NCBI RefSeq assembly: GCF_900108945.1
Contig: NZ_FNYE01000006.1
Span: forward strand, 248,001-312,000
Length of the DNA: 64,000 nt
Direction: 5' to 3'
DNA from: Paraburkholderia diazotrophica
Lineage (GTDB): Bacteria; Pseudomonadota; Gammaproteobacteria; Burkholderiales; Burkholderiaceae
In this document: piece after piece, positions 47,640-55,667 of the stretch
How positions within the stretch are numbered: position 1 is the first letter of the stretch
Layout of the letters: each line of letters starts with the position of its first letter
Position numbers and translations under genes: made by a program
The notes under the pieces: model-generated
Told to the model about the DNA's origin: nothing
Seen by the model: only the letters and a program-made list of their open reading frames with translations
Databases searched by the model: none

Positions 47640-48367
47640 GCGGCGTCTCCGTGCGTGTTGTTGGCGCGATCGGCCTCGCGTTCGACGATCACGACCCACA
47701 GTTCGCGCGGACCATGCGCGCCGTAAGCGAGCGTCTGCTGGATATCCGACGTCTTCGACGGCCCGGAGATCAGCACGAGATTCGTCGGCATGCCGGCTTG
47801 CCATTGCTCGGCTCGCATCGCCGCATGCAGGTCTGCATGCAGCGAATCGGCGTAGACGAGCGCGATGTGCAGCGGCGGCACGAGCGACATCGTGCGCGGC
47901 GAGCCTTCGTCGGGCGCGACGATCAGCGTGCCCGTCGACGCAATGCCCGAGCGCGCGACTGTGAAGCCGGCGTCGATCGTTTCGAAGAGTTCGGCTTTCC
48001 AGGTTTCGATCGGCCGGTCGTATGTGGGTGTCGCGACGGAAAGCGGCAGCGCGCGTTGCAATGCTGCGCCTTCCGCACGCGACGTATCGAGCAGCACGCG
48101 CTTCACGTTCGTATCGACGAGCCGTTGCGCGATCAACGCGGGCCACGTGCGCGCCGTCGCGCGAAACACCTCGGCATGCGAGGCGGCGAGCGCGGTCTGC
48201 ATCGATTCGACGAGCGCATGCGTCGATAGCTCGACGGCCGGACGCGCCGCGCGCCGGCTGTCGTAATGCAGATCGATGCGCGCGTCGAGACGCTTTAGTT
48301 CGTCGCTGGAAACGTCGGTGGGCGCGGCCGCGCGCAACCGTCCGAGCATGCGTTCGCGCGCATTCAT
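47636..48367 (-). CDS. lutC: Lactate utilisation protein LutC
   Basis: 243-aa LUD-domain protein. It has TLIVAPDEGSPRTMSLVPPLHIALV and the end SDIQQTLAYGAHGPREL, typical of LutC. ATG overlaps the lutA stop (ATGA at 48367-48364). The order lutA-lutC-lutB differs from Bacillus lutABC. No lldD lactate dehydrogenase is nearby, so Lut is the apparent route here. Confidence 0.93.
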   Translation of the reverse strand: MNARERMLGRLRAAAPTDVSSDELKRLDARIDLHYDSRRAARPAVELSTHALVESMQTALAASHAEVFRATARTWPALIAQRLVDTNVKRVLLDTSRAEGAALQRALPLSVATPTYDRPIETWKAELFETIDAGFTVARSGIASTGTLIVAPDEGSPRTMSLVPPLHIALVYADSLHADLHAAMRAEQWQAGMPTNLVLISGPSKTSDIQQTLAYGAHGPRELWVVIVEREADRANNTHGDAA

Positions 48368-49164
48368 GGCTTGCCTCCGTTGCCCTCGTTGCGAGCCGTC
48401 GGTGCTTGCATGCGCCGCCACAGGAAGCTCGCGAGATGTTCGACTTCGATGGGTGCGCTCTGGTGGCGTGCCGCGTGACCGATGTTCAGCAGGCAACCGC
48501 AGTCGGCGGAAACGATCCGCTCGCAGCCCGTCGCGCACGCGGAGGCCACCTTGTCGCGCACCATCGCGCCCGAGATGTCGGGATGCTTCAACGAAAACGT
48601 GCCGCCAAAACCGCAGCATTCCGATTCGCGTTCGTGCTCGATGCGCGTGACGCCCGGCAATGCATCGACGAGTTCGACGCCATGCACGCGCGTGCCCATT
48701 TCGCGCCGCGCCGCGCACGACGTGTGCAGCACGACTTTTTCTGGCGGAGCGTCGGTGGTGGAGGAGAGGTCGATATGCAGCACGCGCAGCAGGAATTCGC
48801 TCAGCTCATACACGCGCTCGCCAAGCTCGCGGGCTCTTTCCGCCATCGACGGTTCGTCGGCGAAGAGCTTGGGCCAATGATGGCGCATCATGCCCGCGCA
48901 CGAACCCGACGGCACGATGACGGGCCACGGCTTCGAGAAGAGATCGAGCTGCGCGCGCGCGACATCGCGTGCCTGTTCGGGATTGCCGCTGCTATACGCG
49001 GGCTGGCCGCAGCAGCTTTGCTCCTGAGGAAAGTGCACCACGAGCCCTTCGCGTTCGAGCAGCCTGACGGCGTCGAGTCCGGCTTCGGGCACGAACAGAT
49101 CGACGAGGCAGGTTGCGAACAGATAGACGTCGCGCGGGGCCGCCGGATATTGCCTTTCCTTCAT
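48364..49164 (-). CDS. lutA: Lactate utilisation protein LutA
   Basis: 266-aa protein with two CCG domains (first EQSCCGQPAYSSGN, second SECCGFGGTFSLKHP) that bind Fe-S clusters, as in the glycolate oxidase/heterodisulfide reductase family. First gene of the operon. GGAGCGAG precedes the ATG at 49164. Divergent from lutR across 151 bp. Confidence 0.95.
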   Translation of the reverse strand: MKERQYPAAPRDVYLFATCLVDLFVPEAGLDAVRLLEREGLVVHFPQEQSCCGQPAYSSGNPEQARDVARAQLDLFSKPWPVIVPSGSCAGMMRHHWPKLFADEPSMAERARELGERVYELSEFLLRVLHIDLSSTTDAPPEKVVLHTSCAARREMGTRVHGVELVDALPGVTRIEHERESECCGFGGTFSLKHPDISGAMVRDKVASACATGCERIVSADCGCLLNIGHAARHQSAPIEVEHLASFLWRRMQAPTARNEGNGGKP

Positions 49165-49275
49165 ATCTCGCTCCAGAATGCGTCCGCTTTTTGCGTTGCC
49201 TGCATTTGCATGCGGCTTTCGCGGATCGCTTGCATCGTTGGCGCATGATTCCGAAATCTGCGCGACAATTCAAAT

Positions 49276-49286
49276 TGGTTGGACCA
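49276..49286. promoter_or_regulatory. LutR operator candidate, promoter site
   Basis: TGGTTGGACCA is a perfect 11-bp palindrome of the TGGT-N3-ACCA type used by FadR-subfamily regulators such as LldR and PdhR. It sits 30 bp before the lutR ATG and 112 bp before lutA. The inverse complement of exactly this 11-mer recurs at 50047-50057. Confidence 0.65.
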
Positions 49287-49315
49287 CTGGACGCAACTCG
49301 CGCAGGAGAAACCGC

Positions 49316-50026
49316 ATGGCGACGGGGACAAGGAACAGAGGCAGGGTGGAAGGCGTGATGCGCAAGATGGAAACGGCGCTGCTCGACGGCACGTGGCCGC
49401 CGGGTTCGCGCCTGCCCGCCGAGCGCGCGCTCGCCGGGCAGTACGACGTGTCGCGCAACACGGTGCGCGAGGCGATCCAGCGGCTCGCAGCGCGCGGTTT
49501 ACTGCAAAGCCGGCGCGGCGCGGGCGTGTTCGCGACGGATCAGTTGCGCGCGGGCATCGCGTCGCCGTGGGGTCAGCTGGTCGCCGATCATCCCGTGCTG
49601 CGCGACGACATTCTGGAATTCCGCCGCGTGCTGGAAGGCGCGACCGCCTATTTCGCGGCAATGCGCGCGAGTTCCGCCGACATCAAGCGCATCCGCGCGC
49701 TGATGCGCGAGCTGGAGCGCTCGCATGCGTGCGACGACAAGGAAAGCGAGGCCGCCGCCGATGCGCAGCTGCACGACGCCATTGCGCTCGCGTCGCACAA
49801 CACGATGTTCCTGCATCTGCATACGAGCGTGCTCGGGATGCTGCGCGAGCACATCACGATCAGTGGCACCGACGTGCGCTTGCGCGGCCGCGAGGCATCC
49901 GGGCAACTGCTGGTCCAGCATCGCGCGGTCTGCGACGCGATCTGCACGCGGCGCCCAGAAGAAGCGCGCACGGCGATGCACACGCATATCGACTACGTGC
50001 GCAGCGTCCGCGATCGCGAGGGCTGA
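49316..50026 (+). CDS. lutR: GntR/FadR-family regulator of lactate genes
   Basis: 236-aa regulator. Winged helix at about 10-75 (MRKMETALLDGTWPPGSRLP, RNTVREAIQRLAARGLL) and an all-helical FCD ligand domain at about 95-230 (FRRVLEGATAYFAA, HDAIALASHN, HRAVCDAI). GCAGGAGAAA precedes the ATG at 49316; longer in-frame forms are unlikely. Divergent from lutA, so it is expected to repress lutACB-lldP in the absence of lactate. Confidence 0.9.
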   Translation: MATGTRNRGRVEGVMRKMETALLDGTWPPGSRLPAERALAGQYDVSRNTVREAIQRLAARGLLQSRRGAGVFATDQLRAGIASPWGQLVADHPVLRDDILEFRRVLEGATAYFAAMRASSADIKRIRALMRELERSHACDDKESEAAADAQLHDAIALASHNTMFLHLHTSVLGMLREHITISGTDVRLRGREASGQLLVQHRAVCDAICTRRPEEARTAMHTHIDYVRSVRDREG

Positions 50027-50046
50027 GTCGACACCGGCGCGAAAAC

Positions 50047-50057
50047 TGGTCCAACCA
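50047..50057. promoter_or_regulatory. Second LutR operator candidate, downstream of lutR
   Basis: TGGTCCAACCA, the exact inverse complement of the site at 49276-49286, lies 20 bp after the lutR stop, between convergent genes. It is 771 bp from the first site, a distance compatible with DNA looping. Confidence 0.5.
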
Positions 50058-50090
50058 GATTCGCGCGACGCGGCATCTATCGCGCGTCGG

Positions 50091-50126
50091 GCATGTCGGG
50101 CGTGCCGGGCGTGTCGGGGATGTCAG
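50091..50126. repeat. Imperfect 9-bp tandem repeat overlapping chemoreceptor stop
   Basis: Four units: GCATGTCGG, GCGTGCCGG, GCGTGTCGG, GGATGTCAG. The last contains the stop codon of the chemoreceptor gene. The pattern is close to the 9-bp repeat at 23701. Confidence 0.75.
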
Positions 50127-51697
50127 GCGGCTTCGGCAACCTGGAACGCGTCGACGGAAGTCTTCAGCCGCCCGGCCTGCTCGGTCAGCGAATGCGCGGC
50201 GGCCGCCGCCTGTTCGACGAGCGCCGCGTTTTCCTGCGTGAGGCTGTCCATCTGCGTGACGGCGAGATTGACCTGATCGATGCCCGCGCTCTGCTCGGCC
50301 GCCGCCGCGGCGATTTCCTGCATCACGTTCGTCACGCTCGCAATTGCGTCGCGCGCCTGCTCGATCGTCGTGCCCGTGCGCTCGACGAGGCCCGCGCCGT
50401 TGCCGACCTTGTCGACGGCGCGGCTGATCAGTTGACGCACTTCCTTCGCGGCCCCCGCGCTGCGATGCGCAAGCGTGCGGACCTCGCCCGCGACGACCGC
50501 GAAGCCGCGTCCCTGTTCGCCCGCGCGCGCGGCTTCGACGGCGGCGTTCAACGCGAGGATGTTCGTCTGGAACGCGATGCTCTCGATCACCGCAATCACC
50601 TCGACCATCTTCTGCGATTCAGTGGAGATGTCGCGCATGGTCGACACGGCCTCGCCGACCATCTCGCTGCCTTCGTTCGCGATCCGCGCGGCGCGCTCGG
50701 CGAGTTCGCTCGCGGTCCGGGCGTTCTCGGCCGTCTGACGGACCATCGACGTCATCTGCTCCATGCTCGCCGCCGTCTCCTGCAACGATGCCGCCTGGTT
50801 CTCGGTGCGCGACGACAGGTCCGCATTGCCACTCGCGATTTCATGTGCGCCCGTCGCGACGTGATCGGCGGCATGCTTGATCGCGCGGATCGTGTCAGTC
50901 AGTGTGTCGCGCATGCGGCGGATTTCGCGCAACAGGCTCTGTTCGTCGTTGTGACGCGTGTCGATCGAAACGGTCAAGTCGCCGACGGCAATCGCGTTCG
51001 CGACATCGGCCGCATAGCCGGGATCGCCGCCTATCGTGCGTTGAATGCTGCGGTTCGTGAGTGCGACGAGCGCGGCGAGCAGCAGTGCAATGCCGAGGAA
51101 CACCGCGCCGATCCAGTACAGCGAGCGCATGAACGCGGCGTCGATATCGTCGACATAGGCGCCCGTCGCGATGATCCAGTCCCACGGCGCGAAGCGCACG
51201 ACGTAGCCGATCTTGTCGACGGCCTCGGCAGGTCCCGACGAAGATGCGGTCTTCGAATGCGGAAACACGTAGTCGACGAAACCGCCTTCGGGCGATTGCG
51301 CGACCTTCGCGAAGCTCACGTAGTGATGACGGCCGTCGGCGTCGGCGGTGCCCGCGAGATCCTTGCCGTTGGTCGCGGGCTTGATCGGATGCATGACCAT
51401 GCGCGGCGTCGAATCGAGCACGAGGAAATACCCATCCTCGCCGTAACGCACTTCGCGCAGGCGGTCGAGCGCCTGCTTGCGGGCGTCGGCCTCGCTCAGC
51501 TTGCCGCTCTCCGCGAGCGCCGCATACTCCTTGACCAGCGACAGGCCGACATGCGCGACATTGACCAGGTCGTTCTTTCGTTCCTCGATGCGCGTTTCGC
51601 GCGACAGCCAGGCGGCCGACAACGACACCAGCAACAACGCGATCAGACTGATGACGAGCGGCAACCACAGTTTCTGGGTAAAACTCAGCTTCAGCAT
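50123..51697 (-). CDS. Methyl-accepting chemotaxis protein (single Cache sensor)
   Basis: 524-aa transmembrane chemoreceptor. TM1 at about 9-30, periplasmic sCache_2 domain (about 35-185; [18 protein letters not shown]), TM2 at about 192-213, HAMP (about 215-268) and an MCP signalling domain with the canonical hairpin tip ([20 protein letters not shown]). No CheR-tethering pentapeptide at the C-terminus. Convergent with lutR; a lactate or carboxylate ligand is possible because related sCache_2 receptors bind small acids (inference). Confidence 0.93.
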   Translation of the reverse strand: MLKLSFTQKLWLPLVISLIALLLVSLSAAWLSRETRIEERKNDLVNVAHVGLSLVKEYAALAESGKLSEADARKQALDRLREVRYGEDGYFLVLDSTPRMVMHPIKPATNGKDLAGTADADGRHHYVSFAKVAQSPEGGFVDYVFPHSKTASSSGPAEAVDKIGYVVRFAPWDWIIATGAYVDDIDAAFMRSLYWIGAVFLGIALLLAALVALTNRSIQRTIGGDPGYAADVANAIAVGDLTVSIDTRHNDEQSLLREIRRMRDTLTDTIRAIKHAADHVATGAHEIASGNADLSSRTENQAASLQETAASMEQMTSMVRQTAENARTASELAERAARIANEGSEMVGEAVSTMRDISTESQKMVEVIAVIESIAFQTNILALNAAVEAARAGEQGRGFAVVAGEVRTLAHRSAGAAKEVRQLISRAVDKVGNGAGLVERTGTTIEQARDAIASVTNVMQEIAAAAAEQSAGIDQVNLAVTQMDSLTQENAALVEQAAAAAHSLTEQAGRLKTSVDAFQVAEAA

Positions 51698-51863
51698 TGG
51701 GACGCCTCTCAGGGTGGGCGGTTCTTAAATTGGGCGCGCTGAGGAACGCGACGCGCGCATGTCTCCGCCTGATATATCGACCGATGTCGCCATCACTTGT
51801 GTAGTGGGAAACCCTGCTACCGCGCAGGAATGCCGGGTAGGGACGCGCGCTTCGTCAGCGAGC

Positions 51864-52787
51864 TCAGCGGGCGTCGAAGCGCGCGGCGAGCCGTCTTTCG
51901 CGGAACGCGCCGACGATGAAGTCGATGAACACGCGTGTCTTCGCGGGCAGCAGCTTGCGGTTCGGGTAGTAGAGCGTGAGCGGGCTCAGTTCCGCGTGCC
52001 AGCCCGGCAGCAGCCGCACGAGCTTGCCGCTTTCGAGCCATGGCGCGGCATGCGGCGTCGGCAGGAACGCGATGCCGAGCCCCTGCATCGCGGCATGCGC
52101 CATTGCTTCGGGGTCGTCGAAGATCATGCGGATGCGGCATTCCGCGAGCGCCTCTTCGCCGATCTGGTTGCGCAGCGTCCACGCGCGCACGCGGCCCGTC
52201 GTGCTCGAGCGGCGCGCGATGCCGTCGAGTTCGGCCAGCCCGGACGGATGCGCGGGCATCGGCCTTCCCGCCATATACGCCGGCGACGCCGCGACGATCA
52301 CGCACGGCCGCGCCAGCTCGCGTGCAATTACGCCTTGCGTCAGTTCGATTCCGCCGCCGATCGCAGCATCGAAGCCGCCCGCGATCAGATCGACGGCGCG
52401 GTTGTCGAAGTGCCAGTCGGGCACGATGTCGGGATAGCGCTGGAGGAATTCGCCGAGCAGCGGCACCAGGTACTCGCGCCCGAACGCGACGGCCATGCTC
52501 ACCTTCAGCACGCCCGACGGCTTGCCATCGTGCTGCGCGGCCCGTTCGAACGCGTCCTGCAGGCTCGTGAACGGCACGCTCGCGTCGGCCCATAGCTGCT
52601 CGCCGGCGGGCGTCATCGTGAGCTTGCGGGTGCTGCGATGAAAGAGCCGCACGCCCAGATGCGCTTCGAGCCGCGCGATGTTCTTGCTGACGGCGGCGGG
52701 CGTGAGGCCGAGCCGCCGCGCCGCCGCCGAGAAGCTGCCCGTTTCGGCCGTCTGGATGAACGATTCGATGAGATTGAGCGCTTCCAT
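51864..52787 (-). CDS. LysR-type regulator
   Basis: 307-aa LysR regulator of the CrgA/DmlR-like subgroup. HTH at about 1-60 (SFSAAARRLGLTPAAVSKNI) and the substrate domain after 90. Divergent from the short-chain dehydrogenase gene across 113 bp, its probable target. The effector is unknown. Confidence 0.93.
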   Translation of the reverse strand: MEALNLIESFIQTAETGSFSAAARRLGLTPAAVSKNIARLEAHLGVRLFHRSTRKLTMTPAGEQLWADASVPFTSLQDAFERAAQHDGKPSGVLKVSMAVAFGREYLVPLLGEFLQRYPDIVPDWHFDNRAVDLIAGGFDAAIGGGIELTQGVIARELARPCVIVAASPAYMAGRPMPAHPSGLAELDGIARRSSTTGRVRAWTLRNQIGEEALAECRIRMIFDDPEAMAHAAMQGLGIAFLPTPHAAPWLESGKLVRLLPGWHAELSPLTLYYPNRKLLPAKTRVFIDFIVGAFRERRLAARFDAR

Positions 52788-52829
52788 CGCGATGTCGGCT
52801 TATACCTGTGGTTGAAACTGTTAGTCCGC

Positions 52830-52853
52830 ATTCGATCCTACCGATATGCGAAT
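52830..52853. promoter_or_regulatory. Candidate LysR operator between regulator and SDR
   Basis: Inverted repeat ATTCG (52830-52834) and CGAAT (52849-52853) with a 14-bp spacer, in the 113-bp divergent gap. Compatible with a LysR T-N11-A type site, but the arms are short. Confidence 0.35.
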
Positions 52854-52900
52854 CCGCTCGCCATACTGAACTCACTTCAACATCACATGGAGCACACAGC

Positions 52901-53644
52901 ATGAGCACGAATCTGCAAGGCAAGATCGCTTTCGTCACGGGCGGCGCGCGCGGCATCGGCGCGGCCGTGGTACGCCGGCTCGCCAGCGAGGGCGCGACGG
53001 TGGCGTTCACGTATCACAGCTCGGCCGCAGGCGCGAACGATCTGGTCGCGAGCGTCGAGAAGGCGGGCGGCCGCGCGGTTGCCGTCAAGGCCGATGTCGC
53101 GGACCCCGCTTCGCTGACCAAGGCGATCAACGAGACGGCGCGCGAGCTCGGCAAGATCGACATCCTCGTCAATAACGCGGGCGTGCTGCGCCTGGGCACG
53201 ATCGACACGTTCTCGCTCGAGGATTTCGACGCGACCTTGCAGGTGAACGTACGCGCCGTGTTCGTCGCGTCGAAGGCGGTGCTGCCGCACATGGGGCAGG
53301 GCGGGCGGATCATCAACATCGGCAGCTGCAACGCCGAGCGTATTCCGTTTGCGGGCGGCGCCGCGTACGCGATGAGCAAGTCGGCGCTGCAAGGTCTCGT
53401 GCAAGGTCTCGCGCGCGACCTGGGGCCGAAGGGCATCACCGTCAACAACGTGCAGCCCGGTCCGACCGATACCGACATGAACCCCGAGTCCAGCGAGTTC
53501 GCCGCTTCGCTGCATGGTCTGATGGCGATCGGCCGTCATGCGCGTCCCGAGGAAATCGCGGGCATGGTCGCGTATGTCGCGAGCCCGGAAGCGGCCTTCG
53601 TGACGGGCGCAAGCCTCACGATCGACGGCGGCTTCAACGCGTGA
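52901..53644 (+). CDS. Short-chain dehydrogenase/reductase
   Basis: 247-aa classical SDR. NAD(P)-binding TGGARGIG (13-20), NNAG, catalytic YAMSK, and C-terminal GASLTIDGGFNA. Resembles 3-oxoacyl-ACP reductase-like SDRs, but the divergent LysR context suggests a role in detoxification or aromatic metabolism. GGAG precedes the ATG at 52901. Confidence 0.93.
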   Translation: MSTNLQGKIAFVTGGARGIGAAVVRRLASEGATVAFTYHSSAAGANDLVASVEKAGGRAVAVKADVADPASLTKAINETARELGKIDILVNNAGVLRLGTIDTFSLEDFDATLQVNVRAVFVASKAVLPHMGQGGRIINIGSCNAERIPFAGGAAYAMSKSALQGLVQGLARDLGPKGITVNNVQPGPTDTDMNPESSEFAASLHGLMAIGRHARPEEIAGMVAYVASPEAAFVTGASLTIDGGFNA

Positions 53645-53749
53645 TCGACTGAACAGGGCCGTCCGTGGGCGACGCGGACGGCTTGTTAAATGATGTATGT
53701 GTATGGCGTTGCGCCGGGCGCGTTATCGGCAAGCCGCGCTTTTTCTCCA

Positions 53750-53837
53750 GTCGAAAGGCCGTCGAGCAACAGTCAGGCAACAGCCAAGCAACGGTCGAAA
53801 GGCCCTCGAGCAAGCAGTCAGGCAGTCGTCAAAAGGC
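53750..53837. repeat. Imperfect 44-bp direct repeat upstream of zntB-like gene
   Basis: GTCGAAAGGCC starts copies at 53750 and 53794; both are followed by a near-identical TCGAGCAA and CAGTCAGGCA. Similarity decays in the second half of the unit. Located 95-180 bp before the transporter start. Confidence 0.6.
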
Positions 53838-53930
53838 GGTCAAACAGCCATCAAGCGGCTGTCACGTAACGCGAGTGCCGCAAGCTCATGTCAGAATGGC
53901 GCTTTCGTGGACCCCACCCTCGAAACGCAC

Positions 53931-54965
53931 ATGAATCTGAACCTGGCGCCCGCCACGTATGGGGCCGACCGCTCCGGCCTCGTCTGCGGCTTTCGTTTCG
54001 CTCCCGACAAGCCCGGCATTGCGCTCGATGCCGACTCCGCCGCCGAATGGCTCGACGAGGTCGCGAACGCACCGAATGCGAATCCGGGCGAGTTTCTGTG
54101 GCTCCATTTCAATCTCGCGCATGTGTCGAGCGAGCGCTGGATGCGCACGCATCTCGACTTGCCCGAAAGCTTTTTCGAAGCGTTTCGCGAAGGCTCGCAC
54201 TCGACGCGCATCGAGCACCAGTACGGCGCGCTGCTCGCCGTCGTCAACGACGTGATGTACGACTTCGAGCAGACGCCTTCCGACATCTCGACGCTCTGGG
54301 TCTATACGCACAAGCGCATCATGGTCACGGCGCGGCTGAAGCAGCTGCGCTCCGTCGACCGGCTGCGCGCGTCGGTGCGCAACGGCGAGCGCTTCGATAC
54401 GGCGGCCGAACTGCTGATCCATCTGCTGCGCGACCAGGCCGATTTGCTCGTCGAGATCGTGCGCAGAACGAGCATCGAAGTGGATCGCGTCGAAGATCAT
54501 TTCCTGTCGCTGCGCGCGTATGAAAGCCGCCGCGATCTCGGCGCGATGCGACGCGTGCTCGTGCGTCTGCAAAGGCTGCTCGCGCCGGAGCCCGGCTCGA
54601 TCTTCCGTCTGCTGGTGCGGCCGCCCGCGTGGCTATCGCCCGCCGACGTCCAGAGCCTGCGCGATTCGACGGAAGAGTTCTCACTGGTGCTCGGAGATCT
54701 CTCGGGCCTCGCCGAGCGCATCAAGCTGCTGCAGGAAGAAATCGCCGCGCGCCTGAACGAGCAGACCAACCGCACGCTGTTCACGCTGACCATCGTCACG
54801 GTGCTCGCGCTGCCCATCAATATCATCGCGGGGCTGTTCGGGATGAACGTCGGCGGCATTCCGCTCGCGGAGAACAAGCACGGCTTCTGGATGATGGTGC
54901 TGCTCGTCGTCAGTTTCACGTTGCTCGCGGGCTGGTGGGGGTTCCGGCGCCGCATGCCGCGCTGA
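53931..54965 (+). CDS. zntB: CorA-like zinc transporter (ZntB type)
   Basis: 344-aa CorA/ZntB superfamily protein. A large soluble N-terminal funnel domain (about 1-280) and two C-terminal helices (about 285-305 and 318-338) with the GMNVGG signature after the first (LFGMNVGGIPLAENKHGFW). ZntB members transport Zn2+ (direction depends on species). The start is set at 53931, where the family N-terminus begins; upstream in-frame codons run through the repeats. No good ribosome site is seen. Confidence 0.9.
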   Translation: MNLNLAPATYGADRSGLVCGFRFAPDKPGIALDADSAAEWLDEVANAPNANPGEFLWLHFNLAHVSSERWMRTHLDLPESFFEAFREGSHSTRIEHQYGALLAVVNDVMYDFEQTPSDISTLWVYTHKRIMVTARLKQLRSVDRLRASVRNGERFDTAAELLIHLLRDQADLLVEIVRRTSIEVDRVEDHFLSLRAYESRRDLGAMRRVLVRLQRLLAPEPGSIFRLLVRPPAWLSPADVQSLRDSTEEFSLVLGDLSGLAERIKLLQEEIAARLNEQTNRTLFTLTIVTVLALPINIIAGLFGMNVGGIPLAENKHGFWMMVLLVVSFTLLAGWWGFRRRMPR

Positions 54966-55110
54966 GTTCGCGGAGCGGGGCGCGCGTGGTACGCGCGGCA
55001 CTCGAAAACGCGTCCCCTTCACAACGGGATCGCAAATGCCGGGCGTAAAATCATGGGCCGTTCGAGAGGAACGACACTGCACGCCGGACGTCCGTTTCAG
55101 GAGGCATGAC

Positions 55111-55419
55111 ATGGCAAAGCTCGTCGCGCTGTACAACGTACCCGCAGACCGCAACGCATTCGACGCCTACTACTTCGAGAAGCACATACCCCTCGCCAAA
55201 TCGATTCCGGGCCTGCGCCGCTATGAAGTGAGCGTGGGGTCCGTCGCGAGCGCGAAAGGCGAATCGCCGTATGCGCTCGCCGCCATCCTCAGCTTCGACA
55301 GCCTCGACGCGCTTCAACAGGCGATGACCACGCCTGAAGCGGCAGCGACCACCGCCGACCTGCAGAACTTCGCGCAAGCCGGCGTCGAACTGCTCGTGTT
55401 CGATACGAAGGAAGTCTGA
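55111..55419 (+). CDS. EthD-family protein
   Basis: 102-aa dimeric alpha/beta-barrel protein of the EthD type: LVALYNVPADRNAFDAYYF, EKHIPLAKSIPGLRRYEV. A CAGGAGGC ribosome site precedes the ATG. Role unknown; EthD homologues are often linked to oxidative degradation pathways. Stands alone. Confidence 0.87.
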   Translation: MAKLVALYNVPADRNAFDAYYFEKHIPLAKSIPGLRRYEVSVGSVASAKGESPYALAAILSFDSLDALQQAMTTPEAAATTADLQNFAQAGVELLVFDTKEV

Positions 55420-55553
55420 CGCGAAACGCGCCACGCCACGCCCACGCCACGCGTTCGCATCGTAGATCGCGCGTTCGCGTGGCTCGCGGCCTCGGTCCGC
55501 GCGCGCATTTTCAAGGCTGCCTCTACGTGTAATCCCTGGCGGACTGCTTCGGA

Positions 55554-55567
55554 TGATAACGCTACCA
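55554..55567. promoter_or_regulatory. LacI-type operator candidate 1
   Basis: TGATAACGCTACCA, a near-palindrome of the LacI/GalR type (TGgTArCGyTAcCA). It lies 101 bp upstream of the dehydratase start. Confidence 0.6.
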
Positions 55568-55642
55568 TCCGTTCATTCCATCGTCGTCGATCCGCACAGA
55601 AAGAACGCCCGTCGCGCCCGCCCGCTTTGCTTCGAGCGGAAA

Positions 55643-55656
55643 TGATAGCGTTACCA
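55643..55656. promoter_or_regulatory. LacI-type operator candidate 2
   Basis: TGATAGCGTTACCA, identical to site 1 at 12 of 14 positions, 89 bp further downstream and ending at the dehydratase ribosome site. The pair is well placed for repression by the LacI-family gene at the other end of the cluster. Confidence 0.65.
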
Positions 55657-55667
55657 AGGAGACTCAT

